Positions 16,689 to 25,905 of a DNA stretch of 51,995 nt are shown here, piece after piece. The DNA comes from Nitrospirota bacterium (lineage in GTDB: Bacteria; Nitrospirota; Thermodesulfovibrionia; Thermodesulfovibrionales; UBA6898), in the NCBI GenBank assembly GCA_016235245.1, contig JACRLO010000041.1, positions 1 through 51,995 of the forward strand, read 5' to 3'. Numbering within the stretch: position 1 is the first letter of the stretch; every line of letters begins with the position of its first letter. A program made the translations under genes and the position numbers. The notes beneath the pieces are model-generated. The model was not told where the DNA came from and did not search any database. It saw nothing but the letters and a program-made list of their open reading frames with translations.

Positions 16689-17993
16689 GTGAAAAAACAA
16701 ACACTTATACTACTTGGCATGATAGTAATGATGCTCGTGCCACTGTCCGCTTCTGCAGAAGGCGTCGGCAAGGTCGATTCAGGAGATACCGCATTTGTTC
16801 TTCTTTCTGCAGCACTGGTCATGTTGATGACCCCCGGGTTGGCCATGTTTTATGGCGGTATGGTCAGAAAAAAGAACGTTCTCGGCACGCTTATGCACAG
16901 TTTTGTGGCCATAGCGCTGGTGAGCGTGCAGTGGATACTTGTAGGCTATAGTCTGTCCTTTGGCCCTGATATCAACGGCCTGATCGGCAGTCTGGATTGG
17001 ATAGGGCTGAGGGGCGTCGGCGTCGAGCCGAATCCTGATTATGCGGCGACCATACCGCATATGGCATTTATGATCTATCAGGCGATGTTTGCGGTCATTA
17101 CCCCTGCCCTGATTGCCGGGGCCTTTGCCGAGAGGATGAAGTTCTCGGCGTTTCTGGTTTTTACCCTGCTGTGGTCGACGTTGGTCTACGACCCGGTTGC
17201 CCACTGGGTATGGGGAACGGGCGGGTGGCTCAGGAATCTGGGCGCCCTTGATTTCGCAGGCGGTATTGTCGTGCATATCACCTCAGGCATTTCAGCCCTG
17301 GCTGCGGCGCTTGTCATAGGGAAAAGAAGAGGCTACTTGAGGGAGGCCATGCCGCCCCATAACCTGCCGATGACAGTTCTCGGTGCAGGCCTGCTCTGGT
17401 TTGGCTGGTTCGGATTCAATGCCGGGAGCGCGCTGTCAGCAGGCGGCCTCAGCACCATGGCTTTTGTTGTAACGCATATCGCTGCAGTAACGGCAACGCT
17501 GGTATGGGTGGTCATTGAATGGCTCCATAGAGGCAAGCCGACCATGTTCGGTGCCGCAACCGGCTCCATTGCAGGACTTGCGACCATTACCCCTGCATCA
17601 GGGTTTGTGGGCCCCATGGGGGCGCTGATGATCGGCGTTGCAGCCGGTTCGATATGCTACCTCTCGCTTTCTCTGAAACCGAAACTCAAATTCGATGATT
17701 CTCTTGATGCGTTTGGTGTACATGGTGTTGGCGGCATACTCGGCACTATCGGTGCCGGCCTCTTTGCGCAGAAGGCGATCAATGCAGCAGGCGCTGACGG
17801 ACTCTTCTTTGGCAATCCACACCAGCTTCTGGTCCAGCTTATGTCGATAGTGGTGGTGGCAGTATTTTCCTTTGTGGCAAGCCTGGTAATACTTAAGGTA
17901 ATAGACTGGACGATCGGCCTCAGACTCTCTGATGAAGAAGAACTGATGGGTCTTGACCTCAGCCAGCATGAGGAGAATGGCTATCAGATGTAA
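16689..17993 (+). CDS. amtB: Ammonium transporter AmtB (second copy)
   Basis: 434 aa Amt paralogue of the 14653 gene, starting at GTG 16689 after cagggagg. A signal peptide (KKQTLILLGMIVMMLVPLSA) leads to GDTAFVLLSAALVMLMTPGL and MFYGGMVRKKNVLGT. AHWVWGTGGWLRNLGALDFA and FGVHGVGGILGTIGAGLFA carry the pore histidine regions. It lacks the long Ala/Pro lead of copy 1. It has its own sigma-54 promoter and terminator, and no second glnK follows, so GlnK at 16130 probably serves both channels. Confidence 0.95.
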   Translation: MKKQTLILLGMIVMMLVPLSASAEGVGKVDSGDTAFVLLSAALVMLMTPGLAMFYGGMVRKKNVLGTLMHSFVAIALVSVQWILVGYSLSFGPDINGLIGSLDWIGLRGVGVEPNPDYAATIPHMAFMIYQAMFAVITPALIAGAFAERMKFSAFLVFTLLWSTLVYDPVAHWVWGTGGWLRNLGALDFAGGIVVHITSGISALAAALVIGKRRGYLREAMPPHNLPMTVLGAGLLWFGWFGFNAGSALSAGGLSTMAFVVTHIAAVTATLVWVVIEWLHRGKPTMFGAATGSIAGLATITPASGFVGPMGALMIGVAAGSICYLSLSLKPKLKFDDSLDAFGVHGVGGILGTIGAGLFAQKAINAAGADGLFFGNPHQLLVQLMSIVVVAVFSFVASLVILKVIDWTIGLRLSDEEELMGLDLSQHEENGYQM

Positions 17994-18031
17994 CGACAGT
18001 GAAGAGCTTCACGCAGAGAAGAAGATGCTGC

Positions 18032-18066
18032 AAAAAAGGGGAACGGTAAGTTCCCCTTTTTTTGCG
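18032..18066 (+). terminator. Rho-independent terminator after the second amtB
   Basis: AAAAAAGGGGAAC-GGTAA-GTTCCCCTTTTTTT is a perfect stem with a T-run. Confidence 0.95.
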
Positions 18067-18205
18067 AATACACCTCGTTTCAAACGTTGCCGGCATCAAG
18101 CCTGCGCTTTTCCTGCTACCGCATCGCACTGCTGATTATGGCGAAAAATTGAAACATGATATAATCTGCTCCGTAGAATAAATATGAGTATGTGGAGTGT
18201 AGAGG

Positions 18206-18577
18206 ATGAGTGTATGTCCATTTTGTGCAATACCGGCGGAAGACGTGCTTGGCGAAAACGAGCATGCTCTTGCCGTCCACGATCGACGGCCTGTGAGCGA
18301 GGGGCATACGCTTATCATCACCAAACGCCATGTGGATGACTATTTCAAGCTTTCGATAGAAGAAAAAAATGAAACGCTCTCACTCCTTGAGCGAATGAAG
18401 GGTCTTATCGACATGGAACTGAATCCTGATGGATATAATATCGGCATGAATATTGGAGAGGCCGCCGGCCAGCGAATTTTTCATGTACATATCCATCTCA
18501 TCCCGAGAATGAAGGGAGAAACCGTCAATGGCGAACGCGCTGTAAAGGGAGTCATACGCCACAAAATGAGCTATTGA
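18206..18577 (+). CDS. HIT-family nucleotide-binding hydrolase/transferase
   Basis: 123 aa. An N-terminal CPFC zinc-binding pair leads to the histidine-triad motif HVHIHLIPR (H-x-H-x-H), which hydrolyses or transfers nucleoside monophosphates. AVHDRRPVSEGHTLIITKRH is the usual nucleotide-binding strand. ATG 18206 follows gtagagg. It stands alone between two terminators/promoters and appears to be housekeeping. Confidence 0.92.
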   Translation: MSVCPFCAIPAEDVLGENEHALAVHDRRPVSEGHTLIITKRHVDDYFKLSIEEKNETLSLLERMKGLIDMELNPDGYNIGMNIGEAAGQRIFHVHIHLIPRMKGETVNGERAVKGVIRHKMSY

Positions 18578-18684
18578 GGAGCGTCATAACGGCTATGATC
18601 AGTCGAAAAATCTGCCGATAGTGAGCAAAGTTCTTTAAAATTCCCTTTTGCCTGCAACAGTTATGAATACGCTGCAGTTTTGAT

Positions 18685-18713
18685 TTGACAAACCGTCGGT
18701 ATTACCCTATATT
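18685..18713 (+). promoter_or_regulatory. Sigma-70 promoter of the aldehyde oxidoreductase gene
   Basis: TTGACA at 18685-18690 and TATATT at 18708-18713, spaced by exactly 17 bp. The AOR start codon is ~100 bp downstream. Confidence 0.7.
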
Positions 18714-18822
18714 CTGAGTATAGTCGCGTATAACCCTTGTCATGAATGATAACGACGGTTGCCGTCCTGATACGCTGAATTTAATCAGGCAGAGAAACGC
18801 TGGAAAGAATAAGGAGGAAGGT

Positions 18823-20559
18823 ATGGATAAGATCCTGAGAGTCGATGTGGGAGCAGAAGGTGGTCCAAAGGCAACAACAGTTCCGGTTGGCGACTATGCT
18901 GGTCTTGGCGGCAGGGCGATGACCTCTGCGATCGTATCGAAGGAGGTCCCTCCGTTATGCCACCCTCTGGGCGCAGAGAATAAGCTGGTCATAGCCCCCG
19001 GTCTCCTGAGCGGTACCGCGAGTGCCATGTCAGGCAGGATCTCTGTCGGCTGCAAGAGCCCGCTTACCGGCGGCATCAAGGAGGCGAACTCCGGTGGACA
19101 GGCTGCGCAGGTAATGGCGCGGCTTGGGTATGGCGCGATTGTGCTTGAAGGGAAGCCAAAGGGAGATGATCTGTACAAGGTCTTCATAAATAAGGACGGG
19201 GTCAGGATCTCGGCTGACAACAGCCTGAAGATGCTCACCAATTACGACCTTATCGCGAAGATGAAGGCGGAATACGGCGATAAGATATGCTGCATCTCGA
19301 TCGGGCCTGCCGGTGAGATGAAGATGGGCGCAGCGACTGTTGCGTTTACGGACATGGAATTGAGGCCTACCCGTCATGCGGGCCGTGGTGGCGTCGGCGC
19401 TGTTATGGGCGCCAAGAATATCAAGGTCATTGTGCTTGACGATACCGGCATGTCGATGCGGCCGCCGAAGGACCCCGAGAAGTTCAAGGACGCCAACAAG
19501 AGGTTCGTCGATGGTCTTAAGAAGCACCCGGTCACCGGGCAGGGCCTTCCTGCGTATGGCACGAACGTGCTTACGAACATCCTGAATGAGGTTGGAGGGT
19601 ACCCGACATACAACTTTAAACAGGGCCGTTTTGACGGAGCTGCTGCGATCAGCGGCGAGACCCTGGCTGAGACCGAAAAGAAGCGCGGGGCGAACCCGAC
19701 CCACGGCTGCCACCGCGGCTGTGTTATTCAGTGCTCGGGTACCTATAATGACAAGGACGGTCATTTTCTGACCAAACAGCCGGAGTATGAGACGGTCTGG
19801 GCCCACGGCGGCAACTGCGGCATCAACGACATGGACAAGATCGCCATGCTCGACTTCCTTGATGACACCTACGGCATTGATACGATCGAGATGGGCGCGA
19901 CGATTGCGGTTGCAATGGAAGCAGGGCTTGCGAAGTTCGGCGATGCGGACGCTGCGATCAAGATGGTGCACGAGGTCGGCAAGGGAACAGACCTCGGCAG
20001 GATACTCGGCAACGGAGCTGCCCTGACCGGCAAGGCCTTTGGCGTAGAGCGTGTTCCGGTGGTCAAGGGCCAGGCTATGCCGGCGTACGATCCCCGTGCA
20101 GTGCAGGGCATCGGCGTCACGTACGCCACGAGCCCTATGGGCGCGGACCACACTGCAGGGTATGCTGTTACTGCAAACGTCCTGAAGGTCGGCGGCGATG
20201 TGAACGCACTCAAACCTGAAGGCCAGATCGAGCTCTCCCGGAACCTGCAGATCGCGACCGCGGCGATCGACTCTACGGGCATGTGCCTTTTCATTGCCTT
20301 TGCGGTGCTCGATCAGCCCGATACCTTCCAGGCACTGCTCGATCTGCTCAATGCCTTCTACGGACTGAACCTGACCGGCGACGGTGTGACTGATCTGGGC
20401 AAAATGGTGCTCAAGATGGAACGGGACTTTAACAAGGCCGCCGGTTTCACCCCGCAGCATGACCGGTTGCCGAGCTATTTCAAAACAGAGAAATTTGCGC
20501 CGCATAATGTTACCTTCGAAGTCAAGGACGAGGATCTGGACAAGGTTTTTAACTGGTAG
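18823..20559 (+). CDS. aor: Tungsten-containing aldehyde:ferredoxin oxidoreductase
   Basis: 578 aa W-bis-tungstopterin enzyme that oxidises aldehydes to acids with ferredoxin. N-terminal GLGGRAMTSAIVSKEVPP and PGLLSGTASAMSGRISVG are AOR domain-1 sequences; AGRGGVGAVMGAKNIKVIV is typical of the pterin-binding part. The [4Fe-4S] cysteines appear as THGCHRGCVIQCSG (C-x3-C-x3-C, spacing slightly unlike C-x2-C-x3-C) with a distal Cys in STGMCLFIAF. The start was set at ATG 18823 after aataaggaggaaggt; an upstream in-frame ATG at 18742 has no RBS. The next genes include its likely maturase and a MoaD-like protein, and a strong terminator follows. Confidence 0.93.
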   Translation: MDKILRVDVGAEGGPKATTVPVGDYAGLGGRAMTSAIVSKEVPPLCHPLGAENKLVIAPGLLSGTASAMSGRISVGCKSPLTGGIKEANSGGQAAQVMARLGYGAIVLEGKPKGDDLYKVFINKDGVRISADNSLKMLTNYDLIAKMKAEYGDKICCISIGPAGEMKMGAATVAFTDMELRPTRHAGRGGVGAVMGAKNIKVIVLDDTGMSMRPPKDPEKFKDANKRFVDGLKKHPVTGQGLPAYGTNVLTNILNEVGGYPTYNFKQGRFDGAAAISGETLAETEKKRGANPTHGCHRGCVIQCSGTYNDKDGHFLTKQPEYETVWAHGGNCGINDMDKIAMLDFLDDTYGIDTIEMGATIAVAMEAGLAKFGDADAAIKMVHEVGKGTDLGRILGNGAALTGKAFGVERVPVVKGQAMPAYDPRAVQGIGVTYATSPMGADHTAGYAVTANVLKVGGDVNALKPEGQIELSRNLQIATAAIDSTGMCLFIAFAVLDQPDTFQALLDLLNAFYGLNLTGDGVTDLGKMVLKMERDFNKAAGFTPQHDRLPSYFKTEKFAPHNVTFEVKDEDLDKVFNW

Positions 20560-20577
20560 GCTAATCGTGCATTTCAG

Positions 20578-20611
20578 AGGAGGAGAGGCGTAAGTCTCTC
20601 CTCCTTTTTTT
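20578..20611 (+). terminator. Rho-independent terminator after aor
   Basis: AGGAGGAGAG pairs with CTCTCCTCCT around an 8-nt loop (GCGTAAGT) and is followed by a T-run. Confidence 0.95.
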
Positions 20612-20717
20612 GTGGCCCTGCATTGCAGCAGGCAGAAACACTGCAAACCCTTCTGACAGGATTACAGCGTGAGGCGAAAAAATGGTATGAACCCGATTTT
20701 TAATCCATATCACTGAA

Positions 20718-21311
20718 ATGCAGACACTTCCCCATCTTGATTTTATTGTGGATAGACCGTTCCTTACGGAATTTTTCCTGCTGCTCCAGCAGGGCGTGGT
20801 GATCAGGTGCCGTGCCAACTGCAGCGTAGCCGTGTTTTTGAGGGAAGAGCTGAGGGCAGACGAGGAAACTATAGCAAAGATACAGTCGATCATCCTTGAC
20901 GGCAAAGCGGTTGATGATATCGAAGCAGCAGTTGTAAAGGACGGTTCAGTCCTCGCCCTTTCGGCTGCCATGCCCGGTCTCGTTGGCGCTACACTGAGGA
21001 GGGGCGGTGCCTATTCCTCGTTTCGGAATGCGATTACCTACCATGAAAAAGCTGACGCATGCAGCCTGAAAGAGGGTTGTGTGAGAATAAAGATCTTCAA
21101 TCTTCTTATGGCAGAAATGGATCCCGGTCTGCTGCAGAGGGGCGTTTTCCTAAAGGCAGAAGATCTTCTGATCTTCATGGCCGGCCTGTCTCAGGATTTC
21201 TGGAAGGGCTGCAGACGGACCGAGCTTGACAACACGCCTGTTGATCTCAGAAAACTGAAGGACAGTCTGACAGCAGGCTGCGAGATATTGCTTTCGGTAT
21301 CTTCGGCTTAG
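20718..21311 (+). CDS. Uncharacterised AOR-neighbourhood protein
   Basis: 197 aa, not recognised from sequence alone. It has a ubiquitin-like feel in its middle (CSVAVFLREELRADEETIAK, IILDGKAVDDIEAAVVKDGS) and cysteines at several points, including EKADACSLKEGCVRIKIFN. It lies between aor and a MoaD-like gene, so a part in tungstopterin enzyme assembly or substrate-level regulation is plausible but only contextual. There is no good RBS before ATG 20718. The frame is open throughout and codon use is like that of aor. Confidence 0.6.
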   Translation: MQTLPHLDFIVDRPFLTEFFLLLQQGVVIRCRANCSVAVFLREELRADEETIAKIQSIILDGKAVDDIEAAVVKDGSVLALSAAMPGLVGATLRRGGAYSSFRNAITYHEKADACSLKEGCVRIKIFNLLMAEMDPGLLQRGVFLKAEDLLIFMAGLSQDFWKGCRRTELDNTPVDLRKLKDSLTAGCEILLSVSSA

Positions 21312-21332
21312 GAAGAAGTTGGTCTGCGGAGC

Positions 21333-21554
21333 CTATCCGCCCGCTATGGGCGGGAAGAGTGCCAGTTCATCCCCGTCCTTCAGCTGGTGTACTGCAGGTC
21401 TGTGCTCCCCATTGACGATCCTGAGCAGGGCGGTCTTCGGAATATTCAGTGAGTCTATTGCATCGTCGATCGTAGCTTTGTCAGGCAATTCAATGATCTG
21501 CTCATCAGGGCCGAACTTGCGCAACGATGCGAAAAGCTTGATCTTCACATGCAT
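21333..21554 (-). CDS. MoaD/ThiS-family sulfur-carrier protein
   Basis: 73 aa with the beta-grasp pattern MHVKIKLFASLRKFGPDEQI, DGDELALFPPIAGG and the obligatory C-terminal Gly-Gly that becomes thiocarboxylated. MoaD supplies sulfur for the molybdopterin/tungstopterin dithiolene. It is encoded opposite to aor but beside it, as is common for AOR clusters. Its start at 21554 is followed by a divergent radical SAM gene. Confidence 0.85.
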   Translation of the reverse strand: MHVKIKLFASLRKFGPDEQIIELPDKATIDDAIDSLNIPKTALLRIVNGEHRPAVHQLKDGDELALFPPIAGG

Positions 21555-21702
21555 GTCTTATTATAGCAGACGTGCCCTCATGATTTGAGTTCCCCTGACC
21601 TATCCTCTGGCCACTGCAGACAGGCATGCAGCCTGAAAATAGGGCAGGATCGAACATGATCAGCGTCATGGCAGTTTGTGACGGCAATGATAAAATAGAG
21701 TC

Positions 21703-22992
21703 ATGACAGCCAACACCTATCCCTCCCGACTTTTTGTCGAGCTTACGACCAGGTGTAATCTGAAATGCGACATGTGCGTGAAGCAGAACGGCGTTGGTGG
21801 TATACCTGAAGGCAGCATGACACCGGAGACCTTTGAGGCCCTTGCCCCGGCATTTCCTCATCTTGAGGCCCTTGTGCTGAATGGGATAGGGGAGTCTCTT
21901 CTTAATCCGCATCTTGAGACATTTATCCGCAAGGCAAAGGCCCTCATGCCTGAACAGGCGTGGGTCGGGTTTCAGTCGAACGGCATGGCGCTGACCGACC
22001 AGCGGGCTGCCTCACTTCTTGACGCAGGGCTCGACCGCATCTGCCTCTCTGTCGATACGATTTCAGATGACAGTTTCCGCACGATCCGGAGCGGCGGGCA
22101 GATGAGCGGTATTGTGGCGGCATTTTCGAGTCTGAACAAGGCCAGGGCGCGGGGCAGAGGACGTGACCTCCGCATAGGCATCGAGTTCGTGCTGATGCGC
22201 AGCAACCTTACCGAGCTGCCTGAAGTCGTGCGCTGGGCGGGCAGAAACGGTGCCAGCTTTGCCATTGTGACTCACCTCCTCCCGTATCAGAAAGACCTTG
22301 TCGCACAGACTGTATACGATACAAATACTGCCGGCGCCATTGCCCTGTTCAAGCACTGGAAAACAGAAGCGCTGCAGGAAGGTCTTGACCTCCGGCACTA
22401 TTCCGATACGCTTACGAAGGTGGCAAGAACGCCGGAAGAAGAGCGGATCGTTGATCTTGTTGCAAAGATGCGGGGCGACGCAGAGGCGCAGGGCATTACC
22501 CTTCACCTGGACCGTCTGCTCAGGCGGGACGAGCAGTGGCTGTCGTCGGTTGAACGGGTCTTTGATGAGGCAAGGCTTGCTGCGCGAGAGACGGGAGTGG
22601 AACTGACGCTCCCTGGCATGGCGCCGCGTAATACAAGGAAGTGCGAGTTTGTTGAAGGAAACGGTGCCTTTATCTCCTGGGATGGGGACATCCATCCCTG
22701 CTATTTTCTCTGGCACCGGTATGCCTGTTATGTGGGCGGCCTTGCCAAGAAGGTGAAGCCCTGGGTTTTTGGCAATGTCCATGAGCGGGACATCCTTGCG
22801 ATCTGGAGCGATGCAGCCTCCTGTTCCTTTCGAAAGAACGTGCTTGATTACAAATTCCCCTTCTGCTTTGATTGCGGTTTCGCTCTTTGTGACTATGTGA
22901 GCGAGGAGGAATTTGAACAGGACTGCTATCTTGAGTCTGTGCCCTGCGGCGCCTGTCTCTGGTGCACCGGGCTCTTTCATTGTCTCCAATAA
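21703..22992 (+). CDS. Radical SAM/SPASM protein, probable tungsten-oxidoreductase maturase
   Basis: 429 aa. The radical SAM motif CNLKCDMC (C-x3-C-x2-C) at residues ~17-24 follows LFVELTTR. A SPASM-like C-terminus contains GDIHPCYFLWHRYACYVGG, KFPFCFDCGFALCDY and PCGACLWCTGLFHC, enough Cys for two auxiliary Fe-S clusters. Radical SAM proteins of this kind regularly sit beside AOR genes and are annotated as W-cofactor oxidoreductase maturases. The start ATG 21703 (MTANTYPSRLFVEL) has no clear SD. The function is from family and context. Confidence 0.85.
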   Translation: MTANTYPSRLFVELTTRCNLKCDMCVKQNGVGGIPEGSMTPETFEALAPAFPHLEALVLNGIGESLLNPHLETFIRKAKALMPEQAWVGFQSNGMALTDQRAASLLDAGLDRICLSVDTISDDSFRTIRSGGQMSGIVAAFSSLNKARARGRGRDLRIGIEFVLMRSNLTELPEVVRWAGRNGASFAIVTHLLPYQKDLVAQTVYDTNTAGAIALFKHWKTEALQEGLDLRHYSDTLTKVARTPEEERIVDLVAKMRGDAEAQGITLHLDRLLRRDEQWLSSVERVFDEARLAARETGVELTLPGMAPRNTRKCEFVEGNGAFISWDGDIHPCYFLWHRYACYVGGLAKKVKPWVFGNVHERDILAIWSDAASCSFRKNVLDYKFPFCFDCGFALCDYVSEEEFEQDCYLESVPCGACLWCTGLFHCLQ

Positions 22993-23061
22993 CCTGCTTG
23001 GTCCTTGGGCCAGACCGTGATATGCTGAAGGCAGAAGGCCGGTGTTAAGGAGGTATTCTTC

Positions 23062-23574
23062 ATGACGAACAGCGGAGAGGGAAGAGCAGAACAGGATGGC
23101 CACGAGCGTTCCCTTGTAATCTCATTGGAGCCCGAGGCATCGCAAATGACGGCGAGCGGCAACAGGGAGGTCCATTTTGAAAGAGCTATTCTGACGTTCC
23201 GCAATGTTTCCGATGCTGAACTGGTAAACGTTGTCCCCCATGCCACTCTCGGCCAGGAAGGCGGCACAATCCAGGATATCTCGGGCGCTCTCCTTCCGTC
23301 TGTTCCCGTATCAATCCCTCCGCTGGGGACCGTCAGATGGGACCTGTATGATCTTCTGCTCACTGCCCACCCCGGCGCAGCCAGCAAGTTACATATGTTT
23401 GGGTACCGGGCGGCCCTGAACTGGAGGTTCGATCTCGTCTGCCGGGCTGAATACCGCTGTGCGGACTCTGCTGCGTCTGAACAGACATTGGAATCACGAT
23501 GGACATTGCAATGGACCGTTCCCGATGCTTCCCGCGGAGATGTCACGCTTGCTATCGAAGAGGTGATCATCTGA
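23062..23574 (+). CDS. Conserved-looking hypothetical protein after the maturase
   Basis: 170 aa, not recognised. It appears mostly beta-strand: LVISLEPEASQMTASGNREV, FERAILTFRNVSDAELVN, RWDLYDLLLTAHPGAAS. No signal peptide or membrane segment is seen. RBS aaggaggtattcttc precedes ATG 23062. It follows the radical SAM gene by 69 bp on the same strand, so it may belong to the AOR group. Confidence 0.6.
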   Translation: MTNSGEGRAEQDGHERSLVISLEPEASQMTASGNREVHFERAILTFRNVSDAELVNVVPHATLGQEGGTIQDISGALLPSVPVSIPPLGTVRWDLYDLLLTAHPGAASKLHMFGYRAALNWRFDLVCRAEYRCADSAASEQTLESRWTLQWTVPDASRGDVTLAIEEVII

Positions 23575-23756
23575 GCGACTCCCCTGTTTTCCGGTCTGAT
23601 TAAGCCTTGTGATTATGAATCATTGTGAAGTTCACAATGCATTCATAAAATACTGCTGAAATAGGGGCAAAGGGATATTCTTTGAAAGAAGCAAAGTGAA
23701 ACGTAACAGATCAAGTGATGTTTAACGAGCAGAAACAAAAAAAGGAGGAACATGGT

Positions 23757-25841
23757 ATGAAGCATCTGAAAATCATAGGCCTGGTAATAGTGATCATATC
23801 GATGATAATTCCAGTATCAGCCAGGGCAGAAGGCCTCGGAAACGCCCGTCTCAGTCTTGTGGACGGCGATGTGCAGATCAGGGCTGCGGATTCATCTGAG
23901 TGGTTTCCTGCATCCATGAATATGCCCCTGCAGGAAGGTGACAGCCTCTGGGTGCCTGAGGGTGCAAGGGCTGAAGTGCAACTTACAGGCGGCACGCAGG
24001 TAAGACTTGATCAGCGGTCTTCACTTGATCTTCTGAACATCCGCAGCGATTCATCTCAATTCTATCTTGCAGAGGGCAGTGCATACGTGAACTTCAGGGG
24101 CGGAAGAAGCGGCGGCCTTGTGCAGGTCGACACGCCGGCATCTTCCGTAAGGACGTATGACCGGGCAACGTTTAATATTGATGTGGCAGGCAGCGGCGAG
24201 ACCAATGTATCGGTATACTCGGGCCTGGTCTATGCGGAGGGCAGAAGCGGCAGCACACGGGTGGCTGCCGGAAACTCCCTTGTGATCAGTGATGATTATG
24301 CCGATCTTGCTCCTTTGGGCCGCGCTGATGCGTGGGAACGCTGGAACGCAGAGAGGGACCGCAGGCTCGGGGAGAGAAGACAAAGCTTGCGGTATCTGCC
24401 TGGTGAACTCGAAACCTATGCAAGCGACTTTGACGAAAACGGAAGATGGGTCTCGGTGAGGGAATACGGATATGTCTGGACACCAACGGTCCAGGTCTCG
24501 GTGGGCTGGTCGCCCTACCGTAACGGGCGCTGGAGCTGGATCGGCAGTGACTATGTCTGGATAGGGTATGAGCCCTGGGGATGGGCACCATATCATTACG
24601 GCAGGTGGGATTACGCTGCATCGGTGGGCTGGTTCTGGGTCCCTCCTGCCAGAGGGGATGTATATTGGGGGCCAGGGTATGTCGGCTGGGTAAGCACGCC
24701 AACCCTTGTCGCATGGGTGCCTCTTGCTCCCCGTGAGACCTATTATGGATACGGCAACTACGGGCCGCACAGCGTAAACCTTGTTAAGGTGAACATCAAT
24801 TCCGTTGTAGTGAAAAACAGGTATCGCAATATTCAGGTTAATAATGCTGTGACCGCTCTGCACCGCGACGCCTTTATAAGGGGACGACAGCTCGACAACA
24901 AGGTCAGTGGAAACCCGTTTCTGAGCGAGAAGATCCATATCGGGAGGCCTGATATAAAACCCGAGAGGGAATCGAGAATGGCCGTTATCAGGGATATCCC
25001 AAGGGCCATGGAACCTCCGATGAAGATAAGGGAAATCAAAGCCAGGGAAATCAGGGAGTCAAGACCGATCATCAGGGAAAAAGATAAATCCCTATTCTCA
25101 CCTGAGCGGCCGCATAAACAGATGGGAGTGAAGGCGGTCGAGACGCCGAGGGAACGCAACAGAGACGGATCTGCCGAAAGGTCAATTGAAAGGAATAGAA
25201 CGCTCAAGCCGCTGGACAGACAACCGATCGAGGAGAGAGGAAAGGTCATAACGCCTGCTCAAAAGAGGGGAGCTGACGAAACAGGTGGACGTCAGCCGGA
25301 AAGCCTGGGAGTGCCGCGGAAAGAAAAAGAGAGAGCCCCGGTTAATACTGCGCCTGTTGTGCAGCCTTCTCAGAAACTGAAACCGCGTCCGGTCGAACAA
25401 CCGGAGAAGCCTGCAGAACCGAAACAGCAAATTTTGCCGCCTGATCGTACAAAACAGAGAGATATCAGGAGAACTGACGAAGGCTCCCCTGCACAGCAGC
25501 CGTTAAAGCAGAAGGAGAGTGCACCTGTTCAGAACAGGCAGATAAAGCCTGCAGAACCGAAACAGCAAATTTTGCCGCCTGATCGTGCAAAACAGAGAGA
25601 TATCAGGAGAACTGACGAAGGCTCCCCTGCACAGCAGCCGTTAAAGCAGAAGGAGAGTGCACCTGTTCAGAACAGACAGATAAAGCCTGAGGAACGTCAG
25701 AAGAAACTGCAGGAAATACCGTTGAACAGACCGGATAAGCAGCAGGAAAAAAGGGTGCGACAGGATAAGGAAGAGCAGAAGGCCCCTGGAGAAGGCAGCC
25801 AGCAGAAGCCTGTTTCGGGTGGAGCTCCGGTCCCCCGGTAG
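23757..25841 (+). CDS. Secreted FecR-domain protein with W-rich repeats and a basic/Pro tail
   Basis: About 694 aa. Signal peptide MKHLKIIGLVIVIISMIIPV followed by SARAEG. Residues ~30-170 are a FecR-like domain (LQEGDSLWVPEGARAEVQL, GGTQVRLDQRSSLDLL). Residues ~220-340 are Trp/Tyr-rich (GYVWTPTVQVSVGWSPYRNG, YEPWGWAPYHYGRWDY), as in DUF6600 proteins. The C-terminal ~300 residues are Arg/Lys/Pro/Gln-rich, probably disordered, with two identical-length 46-residue tandem repeats. The ATG at 23757 is preferred because aaaggaggaacat lies just before it. It is an envelope protein of unknown role, possibly a surface or matrix-binding component. Confidence 0.82.
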   Translation: MKHLKIIGLVIVIISMIIPVSARAEGLGNARLSLVDGDVQIRAADSSEWFPASMNMPLQEGDSLWVPEGARAEVQLTGGTQVRLDQRSSLDLLNIRSDSSQFYLAEGSAYVNFRGGRSGGLVQVDTPASSVRTYDRATFNIDVAGSGETNVSVYSGLVYAEGRSGSTRVAAGNSLVISDDYADLAPLGRADAWERWNAERDRRLGERRQSLRYLPGELETYASDFDENGRWVSVREYGYVWTPTVQVSVGWSPYRNGRWSWIGSDYVWIGYEPWGWAPYHYGRWDYAASVGWFWVPPARGDVYWGPGYVGWVSTPTLVAWVPLAPRETYYGYGNYGPHSVNLVKVNINSVVVKNRYRNIQVNNAVTALHRDAFIRGRQLDNKVSGNPFLSEKIHIGRPDIKPERESRMAVIRDIPRAMEPPMKIREIKAREIRESRPIIREKDKSLFSPERPHKQMGVKAVETPRERNRDGSAERSIERNRTLKPLDRQPIEERGKVITPAQKRGADETGGRQPESLGVPRKEKERAPVNTAPVVQPSQKLKPRPVEQPEKPAEPKQQILPPDRTKQRDIRRTDEGSPAQQPLKQKESAPVQNRQIKPAEPKQQILPPDRAKQRDIRRTDEGSPAQQPLKQKESAPVQNRQIKPEERQKKLQEIPLNRPDKQQEKRVRQDKEEQKAPGEGSQQKPVSGGAPVPR
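25407..25682. repeat. Two near-identical 138-bp in-frame tandem repeats
   Basis: 25407-25544 and 25545-25682 differ at only a few bases and encode 46-residue units beginning KPAEPKQQILPPDR. A third, degraded start follows at 25683. The period is a multiple of three, so repeat number can change without frame loss. Confidence 0.9.
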
Positions 25842-25854
25842 ACAACGCTTCAGT

Positions 25855-25905
25855 GGCATCGGCCTGGGTGACGAAATGGCATATGCTGTCACCCTGGCCG
25901 ATGCC
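25855..25905. terminator. Long hairpin after the FecR-domain gene
   Basis: GGCATCGGCCTGGGTGAC (25855-25872) and GTCACCCTGGCCGATGCC (25888-25905) pair over 18 bp with one mismatch around a 15-nt loop. No T-run follows, so it may be a processing/stability hairpin or bidirectional terminator. Confidence 0.6.

Noticed and set aside
19030-20646. 538-codon frame opposite the aldehyde oxidoreductase gene
   Set aside because: An antisense shadow of a GC-rich real gene; no RBS and no recognisable domains.
22063-23103. 346-codon frame opposite the radical SAM maturase
   Set aside because: Antisense shadow; the plus-strand gene has clear Fe-S motifs.
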